From assembly GCA_963931865.1 (NCBI GenBank), contig OZ007516.1:6607897-6671896 (forward strand): a stretch of DNA of 64,000 nucleotides, in the 5' to 3' direction. This DNA is from Axinella damicornis. Its lineage: Eukaryota; Porifera; Demospongiae; Axinellida; Axinellidae. The notes beneath the pieces are model-generated. The model was not told the origin of the DNA. It saw only the letters and a program-made list of their open reading frames with translations, and ran no database searches. This document shows positions 28,309 through 37,600 of this stretch, one piece after another; position 1 is the stretch's first letter, and each line of letters begins with the position of its first letter. A program made the position numbers and the translations under genes.

Positions 28309-31300
28309 ATGAGTGGGGAAGATGAGACAACATGCGTGGAGTTAACTGCACTGGAGCAGAACAACGAATCGCAGCAGATGCAACAGACCAACGAACCGCA
28401 ACAGATCAACGAATCGCAACAGATCAACGAATCGCAACAGATCAACGAATCGCAACAGATCAACGAATTGCAACAGATCAACGAATCGCAGCAGGAACTA
28501 TTTGCTACAGAATCCAACACCAAAGCTGGCACTGAGAAATGTAGCGAACCAAAATGGCACTGGGTCAAAGGGCGCTCCATGCGCGTCAGTACCATGTTGG
28601 ACGAGTGTAAGAACCCTTTATGCAACTGCTTGAAGGTTGCGCTGCTTTTGGCGGTTTTTGTGGTTGTGCTTTTTCCATCCATCTTCTACTACTTGCCACT
28701 GCCGGTACGTCATTTGTTTATGATGTACAATGTACTATGCATGTGTATATGTCCAGGGTAGGCCTGAGATAATTATTATGCCTCAACTTTTAGCTATTCC
28801 TTAATTCTTTCAAAATCTTGCTATTATTCCCCAAACCCTTGCTATTATTCTCATATTATTCTCAACAAATAACTTTATATTCAACGCTTGTTATACTGCA
28901 ACATTCAACATATTCTTGAGTGAGCAAAGATTGCAACTGAGGTACCGGCAAATCAGAGTCCTCGGACTATATACACTGTCAACAAATCAACTACAATATC
29001 TGTGCTAGTACTGCAAATGTCAGCCATTATTACCATGTGCAGCAAACCGGAAGTGAATTTGCACCACACCCCTTACTTCCACACGCAAATCCTTGCTATT
29101 ATTCTCCACCTTTGCTACTATTCTCAAAATTATTCTGGCATAATGATCTCAGGCCTATAGTCCAGGGTTTCATACAGTTGAGGGGGGGGGGGGGGGGGGG
29201 GGGGGGGGCAGAACATGAAGCAGTTGTGTGCGCACTGCGCAGACAAATTACGCAAGCTGTTTCAGATGTAACTGATTGCGTAACTTGTCTGCGCACTGAA
29301 CTGATCATTTATGCATGTGGTTAGATAATATGAAGAGCTCAGAATGAGAGTGGTCTAACCCAAAATCAAGTACTGGTGAAATGGAGTAAAAACTACGACG
29401 TGGATATTGGAAGTACATACTTTAGGTATAGGTACCGGAAACGCGCGCTCATCTAGAACCGGCCCTGGCCCTAATATACCCTAACCCATTGCCCTACTTC
29501 CTGCCGGACCAATATCCACTTCGTAACAAACTATTCAATGGGTACAAGCATATGACCAAAATGTTGAAATTTCAGCAGCTAATGAAACACATTTTAACAG
29601 TATTCTGGAGTTTATGGGGGGCTAGTTCAATGTTTGTGGGTTAGACCACTCTGGTTCCAAGCCCTTCAATTTATTGTGAACATGAAGTTGGGCAACAATG
29701 TGTTGGGAGATAATTGTCAGCGGCTGGAGGCTGTGGTGGATCCGCAAAGACAATGTGCGAATCCACCCAGGGCAGCAATCCCATGCAGGCCCACCTGCAG
29801 TTGGTCTGTGCTGCTAGCTATATGCAGACTTGCTTCTGCAAGAGGGTCCATTGGGTCAGTGGTAAGAGCATCTGACTGGTATTCTGAAGGTCTTGGATTA
29901 GAATCCGTTACTGTAAAAGAGAAGTTTAGCATCTCAGTACCTCCCATGCATGCTGTGGTGATCAAGGAATGAGCACACAAGTGCAGCCTCTAGTATCATA
30001 TATCTCTGATTGGAATTCCATTAGGCCTGCGCATGTGCCCAGCTTTTCACCGTTGCCTGGGAACGAGGCTATATATAGAAGTGCAACTGCATGCACTTCC
30101 AGCATTCCTCCTCCTGGTTACCTAGCCTCGTTCCCAGGCCATTTTGGGCTACCTAGTTACCTGGAACTGACGGAGAAACTTAAATGACTTCTATGCACGG
30201 GCCTGGGAACTGGGCTAGCACTTCTACGCACGGGCCTGGGAACTGGGCTAGCAATTCTATGCACGGGCCTGGGAACTAGGCTAGCACTTCTATGCAACTA
30301 TGGATATCATTAATTATGATTTCATAGCTGCTGCACTTGTAGCATTCCTACTGAATCCTCTCCTAGTTACCACAACCATGGTTGTTTTACAGTCACTGTG
30401 TAGCTACCGCTATTATGCTGGTAATACAATGATACTGCGTAGATATAAATTAACTAGCACAAATACAGGCGCATCACAATCAATCAATCAATGAAGTTTT
30501 ATACACTGTAAAAAAGAGACTTGAGGGCTGTTTTGTCCAAGCTATGCATATAGCTGCTGTAAAACTAGAAGCGTTATATAACTGGTTGTTTTACCCAGGT
30601 GCATTTTAACTGAGCTTGCATGGTTACTTGGAAAGCATGCATTCTCTAGCCTCGTTCCCAGGTGTCTCGAGCCTGGGAACGCGGCTAATGCAGCTCAAGA
30701 GTGATCTGGATCAAGTTCATGGAACTCTTCTTGGGATTGATACAATGTACTAGTCTCGGTCCCAGACCCAACCAACCCCAGCACGGATCGCTTTTAGTAT
30801 CGCGCGCGTATTTCCGTGCGTTATACTGTAAGCGATACACGCGCTGGATAAACGGTCTGGGAACGAGACTAACAATGTACCTGCTTGTTCCCTTAAAAGC
30901 TTACAATCTGCGTACAAATTGTGCATGTAAAGTAGATTTCACCAATTATTAATAAGTTAATAATAAGTATTCAGTGCTGCAGTATCATCCCAGAGCTGAT
31001 TGGACCATCCTAATATCACTCTTCATCTGCAGGTTACTGCTGATGGAAGTATGTCCATGGAAACTGGAAATCAGACCAACGTGTCCAGTGTCCCTACTCT
31101 TGATGCTTGCTCTGATCAACTGGCCAGAATAGATGCTGTACATTGTTCCTCTGGTGTTGCGTACACTCAACCAACTTGTCAAGAATTTCTACTACCACTC
31201 CAGGGCTGCTTACCAGATAGGCTGAGCAGCAGGAATGTTTACATTTCAGCTACCGACCAGGAAGCAGTTGAAGCACAAGCAATTGAACTTCTGAGTGGTT

Positions 31301-31602
31301 TGGACCAGCTAAGTCCTAGCCCAAAGTGTCGAGCTGCTGTCCAGCCATTCTTGTGTTTGTATTTATTTGGGTTGTGTGACAGTCGTGGCAGAGCCTACCA
31401 GCCCACGTTCGAGGAATGCATACTCATCAGCACAGATGTGTGTGAATCTGAGTGGGCTCTGGCAAACAGCTTCCTCGCACTGCGTGGATCATCTCTGCCA
31501 GAGTGTACATCCTTCCCAAGTGCTGCATCAGCCATCAGTGGTAATTGAATGTTTCCACTCCTTCATGGATCAGTTATACATGCAATGTCTTGATCTATTC
31601 AC

Positions 31603-31686
<84 letters not shown>

Positions 31687-34600
31687 GCTACGTATTCTGT
31701 CTTCTACTGCATGCAGGAAGTGGCACCAGTGGGGAGGGTGAGACAACCATGCAGCCCCCACCATCAGCAGGATTGATTGGGCAGGTCAACTGTAGCACAC
31801 TTCAATGCCAAGAAGACTTTTCCTGTACCACTGTGAGCAACACTTCACTCTGCCTCCCTGTGTGCGGAAGATGGGGACTGTACTCTCGCAGTATAGTGTT
31901 GGCCATCGATGTGCTTGTCGTCCTGTCAGCAGCCATTGGCCTGATTGCCTCGATAGCGATATTTGTCATTACATGCATACGATGGGAGCACATGTAAGTA
32001 TGATTCAATGTTGGTCATTTTCAGAAGAGGTAACTGTTCTTTTTTATAAAACTTTAGCATAAGCAGTAAAGTAGGGGGGAGGTACTGAACAATGACTGGC
32101 TTGCTGAGCTTGACTACTAGCCTAGTAGGTAGGTAGGAGTGGTCAGAATCTGCCAAAGTTTGTGACCAAGATGCAATAATTTTAATCATTCGACCTGGGT
32201 AGGTCTTCCTCAAGTTGTAGCATAAGCATGCAGTAAGTGCAGGAGATACACAAATAGCAAGTAAGAGCTAATATATAGTGTGCATTTGAGCAGTTGTATG
32301 GTAGGTAAAGGAATGTACTAATCTTGAGGTTGTACTATATAGTTCCTGTAATGAGACATGACATATTTTAGGGTGCCAATGGGACCACATGTAGGATGTA
32401 TACTTAAGCTTATTGATGAAATAGTCATTGCATGGGTAGACATTGGTAACAAGTCATTGTGTATTTTTTTTGTTTTCTCGTAGGTTAACATTCCCATCAG
32501 TATTTGTTGTGTACATCACAGTGACACTGGTGATATTAAGTAAGTCATCATTACCATTGTTTGGAAACAGATTCAGCTATATATATTTATTGCCACAGCA
32601 TGAGACATGTAGTTTTCTAACCTTGTCCCCAGGCCATGTAGCAGCCTGGGAATGAGGCTAGTAGTTTTCAAACAGGTCCAGTATACCTTCAGCCAATTTT
32701 TTACCATAAAATAACTGGGAGGAGAGCTGTCCTAATAGACCTGTAGCAAGCAGATGGTATTAACCCTTGAAGCCCCATTGACGTCTATAGGTGTCATTTT
32801 GACCCTATGCACTCATAGGGCTTCTCGTCAGTCCAAAAAGAGACCAGAATCTTCAGAGGGCCTAGGGACAATTTTGAGGGACGAACCCAAAAATTTGGTC
32901 AGATTTCGGTGCGCCCTCCTCACTAAACGAAAGGCAAGGGAGTTTCACATGTCGTGGGCGTTTTTTGATTTTAACGAGATTCATAGGCCCGTGTTTAATG
33001 ATATTCATAGACCCAACCCAGGGCCTCAAGAAATCATGCAAATTGGTGGTGTAAGGTGTGCCATCAGTCAGATCTGGCCCAAGTTTAGGGAAATGCTGGG
33101 TGAAAATCCAGCTGACATCCACCTTTGACCTCCGATTGCTGGCCTTGTGGGGGTCATGAATATCATTAACGGTATTGCCAGAGGGGTCTCTCCATGTGTG
33201 CGGGCTCCACCAAGTTTGGCCGCTGAGGAGCGAATGCTGTGGGAGGAGTACCTACGAAAGTGGTGTGCGCTGAATGCATGAAAATGTGTTGTCTTGGTGG
33301 GAAGAATTCGGTGGTTAAAGGGTTAACTTAATATGTGCATGGAGGATCAATGAATCTCATTAAAAATCGTCAAACCATCCCAAACTGGCACACAGTGCAA
33401 GTCTAGGCCGTTTTGAGGGCCCATTCTCACCAACTATGAATCTCATTAATACCAGTCCACTTTTCCTCCTCCCATGCATGTAGCCTGGGAATGAGTAGCT
33501 ATACAGAAAACCTTGACTTGCACTGGGTCTTAGAAACACTTTCACCCTGCAACAGGGTGTCCGTTTCCAACATGCAAAGTATACCCCATCTGTGTAATGG
33601 AATTTGGATAACCTACTACATGCAGTTCATAGATCAAGGACTGACAGTCCCCACTTGATGGTAAACTTTTTTTTTTTTGTTTTTTTTTTGTTTATAATAA
33701 TTTTGCAAGTGAAGCAAGGATACAAAAATAGCAACAGTTGCTAACAGACTCTTGTACCCAGACTATATAGAAATAGCTAATACACAATAACAAACCACAA
33801 TATTAGACAGGCATATAGCTACTTAATAGTGTACAGGAACATGACAAAATATACTGGACATTCACCAGTTTAGAGAACGTATGCATCGCTTGAATGAGGG
33901 GAGGGTCTCACAGTCATACACAGGGTTTGGTAGTTGGTTCCACAGTGAGATGGTGTGCGGAAAGTAGGAGAACTGATGTGCATTAGAGTGCACAACTGGT
34001 TGTGTGAGTAGGTGGGGACTCGAATTCCTGAGATTGAGGGGTGGCCTTCTCACCAGTGGTGCATTGTGGAAAGTAATGTCACCATTTATCAGTTGAAACA
34101 GGTAACAGAGTTTCAGCTGGTGCCTTCTGACTGCAAGGGATGGGATATCACAGATTTCGAGCAGCACATTGTGCTCAAGGTTCCAGTTTTTGGTGCACAT
34201 CCTCAGAGCGAATTTTTGGATTCTCTCTAAAGAATGAATGAGACCAACTTGGTGGGGATCCCAGACTATAGCTGCATACTCCAGGTGGGGTCTAATGTAT
34301 GAGAAATAGAGCTGGAGTAGTGTTGCAGAGTTTGAATGCTGGTAAAAATTTCTGTATACTATACCAAGTTGGGACCGCGCCTTTTTGCTAATTTCGGTGA
34401 TGTGCGTGGACCAGTTCAATGTGGAGGTCAGCCAAACACCAAGGTACTTGTATGAGTGCACCCTTTCAAGCTGTGATCGGTTTACAGACAGGGGTTGAGG
34501 CGGTAGGATTGGTTGCCTTTTTCTAGAAATGACCATGAATTTGCATTTGGTACCATTGAACTGCAGATAATTGTCATCGGACCAGTCACACAGACTGTCA

Positions 34601-37600
34601 ATGTCTGTCTGGAGGTGTTGATAATCTACCAGTTTCTGAATGGGTCGATAGAGAAGTAAGTCGTCTGCGAATAACGATAGGGTACCATTGGATAGTGAGA
34701 CAGAGGATATATCATTGACGTAGAAAATGAACAATAATGGCCCAATGACTGATCCCTGAGGCACACCAGATGAGACAGGAAGTGGGTTGGAAGATGCACC
34801 ATTTACACACACGTACTGCACCCTAGAAGTAAGATATGCAGTGATCCATCTGAGAAGATAGGGGTTGACGTTCGTGTCCTTCAGCTTTTCTATCAGCGGT
34901 TTGTGTGGCACGGAGTCGAAGGCTTTTCGATAGTCAAGAAATACTGCACATACGTCTGTACCAGAATCTAGCCATTTGTGCCATTGGTCAGTTGCAGCTA
35001 CCAGTGCTCCAGTGGCAGATTTGCCTCGAGAGAATCCCCATTGCTGAGCAGAGATAGGAGAGCACTGAGTGAGATGATCTAACAGTGCGTTCCTCATGTG
35101 TCTCTCCAACAGCTTGCTGAGTACAGAAAGTAGTGAGATGGGGCGATAGTTTGTGGGATCAGAGCGGTTGGATGATTTAGGTACAGGCGATACTCTGGCT
35201 GTTTTCCACTCATCTGGTAGTTCCCCAAGGCTGATGGAGATGTTGAATAGTTGGGTAATAGCTGGAGTCATGCTAAGAGCAGTTTCTTTCAGCATCCGGG
35301 CAGATATTTCATCGTGGCCGCTGGATTTGGTTGTGTCTAGGGTTGATAGCATTCGATACACTTCGTCTTCGGTACAGAGTAAGAACGCGGGGCATTCGTT
35401 AGGGACAGTTGGTGGCAGGTCTGATACGTCCAAGACTGGGGTGGAGAGGTTGAATGAATTTATAAAAACGTCATTTAGCAAGTTGGCTTTCCCCAGGTCT
35501 GATGTGGCCACAGTACTTCCAAACTCGAGAGTTGGGAGAGTAGTACTCTTAGATTTTACTGCCTTAACAAGTTTCCAGAACTCTTTTGGGTTACGGGGAT
35601 GGAGTTTAGTGAAGAATTCCTTCTTTGCAGATCTCAATTTGGAGACAATTCTATTCCTGAGTTGTTTGAACTTCTCCTGATCGTCCCTATTACCACTGCT
35701 GTGAGCCCTTCTGAAAAGGAGGTTTCTCTTTCTAATTAGCTGCACAATTTCCTTGTTTAACCATGGTAGGTTGTGCCTCATAGGTAAGACTGCTTTTGGA
35801 ATACAGGACTCCATTGTGTTGAGAAATGCATTCTTTAGGTTTGACCAAGTTGCCTGGATATCATCACGGACTAAAATTTCATCAAGGTCCAGATCACAAA
35901 TCATGTCGTTAGCCCTCTCAAAGTCAGCGTGATTGTATCTCCATACCTTGCGGCGTACAGCATTTTGTGGAGCCATGTGACAGTGCTGCAGTGTGACTGA
36001 GAGTCCCAGATGATCGGAGTTGGAAAGTGGGGGGATGACTGTACACTCGAGTAAATTGTGAATATTTGATACAAAGACAAGATCTATGACAGAAGGATGA
36101 CCACTATGGGAAAAGTGAGTAGGTGTGTCTACAACTTGGGATAGAGAAAAAGTATTCATAAGATTAGAAACCTGGGAGTAGAGGTGACATGACGGGTTAT
36201 TAAAGTCCACATTAAAGTCACCAAGTAGTACAAAATTAGCAAAGTAGGGAATGTCAACAGAAAACAGAGCATCACACAAACTATCAAAAATATCTGAACA
36301 CGAAGATGGGGGCCTATAAAAAACACATAAACAAAGTTTAAAATTATTCCTGTTTAGAGAAACAATAACAAGTTCCAGACCAGCAGGACCGACTGATAAA
36401 ACATTACATAAAATACTACTGTGAACATACATAGCGACACCCCCACCGTGCCTGTTGCGATCAAATCTGATGAGAGAATAATGTGGGATGTCCACTTCAT
36501 TGTCTAGAACATCAGTACTGAGCCAGGTTTCAACTAGGCAGATAATGTCAGGCTTGTTGGACAAACAAAGAGCAACCAGTTCATCATGTTTGGGGAGTAC
36601 ACTTCTACAATTAAAGTACATAACAGAAAAGGATTTGTTGCCAGGTGGTCTGGGGGGTTGAGAGCATGACGTTAGCAGTCCGTTTGGGGCGGACTTTCGG
36701 CTTGATTGTTCACCAGTTCCGATAAAAAATGATCATTGGAGGATAGTACTGGAGAAGTAGGCATGGAGGACGGTATATGGGGAGGGATTGCTGATGGTGG
36801 GCGCTGCACAGAGTCAGGGGTAGATGACTCAGAGTGGTCAGGGTTAGAGAAACGCAGGAGAGGCAGGAGTTTCCAATTTGTCTGTAGTGATACCTTCCCC
36901 CATTCCTCATCAAGCTTACCCATCACAGCCTCACTACCCCTTAGCACAAACCACCAATGCATGGGCTTAACTCCGTCATTAGATTGTTTATACTTACGCT
37001 TGACATGGAGCTCACCCTGAGGGATGGTAGTCAACTTTGCCAGCGTGGATGATACAGCCGATGAGGTGGTTGTCCTTAGGGTTCCCCACATTTTCCTAGC
37101 TCCTTCCACTTTTTCCATTTGTCGTGGTGCAAGCATGCGCTTACTAGGACTGTCATCAGTGGTCGTGGTTCCTCTATTCGAGCCAGAGGTTTCCTTTGGT
37201 CGAGACTGCCTCTTCGATGCTGGTCCCCTCTTCGGGCGTGTCGGATGTGTGGCCGCCACCTTTGCATAGTTCCTTGGTTCAACGTTTATCACAGCTGCAA
37301 TTTTGTCAACTTCTTCTCTTAGCGCACGAAGTTCGTCCCCATGGCTGTTTACTGAAGGAGACATTTTGACGTGCTCTGCGGGAGGGGCTAGCAGCGTTGG
37401 GGACGAATTCGCAATAGTAGAACGAAGTTCGACAAGTTCGGACTTGAGCGAAGCTAGTTCATTTTGCAGGGCCAAGACCTCCGCCTTGTGTAGTCGCTGG
37501 GTACACACCAAGCAAACGAAGGGAGTAGAGCTTGCAACGAGCTCTTCATACTGGGTCTTGGGGAGGCCTGCACAGTAGCGGTGCATGTGTAGCCTGCAGT

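Noticed and set aside
35153..35680. 175-codon plus-strand frame inside the retrotransposon
   Set aside because: Antisense shadow of the reverse transcriptase ORF.
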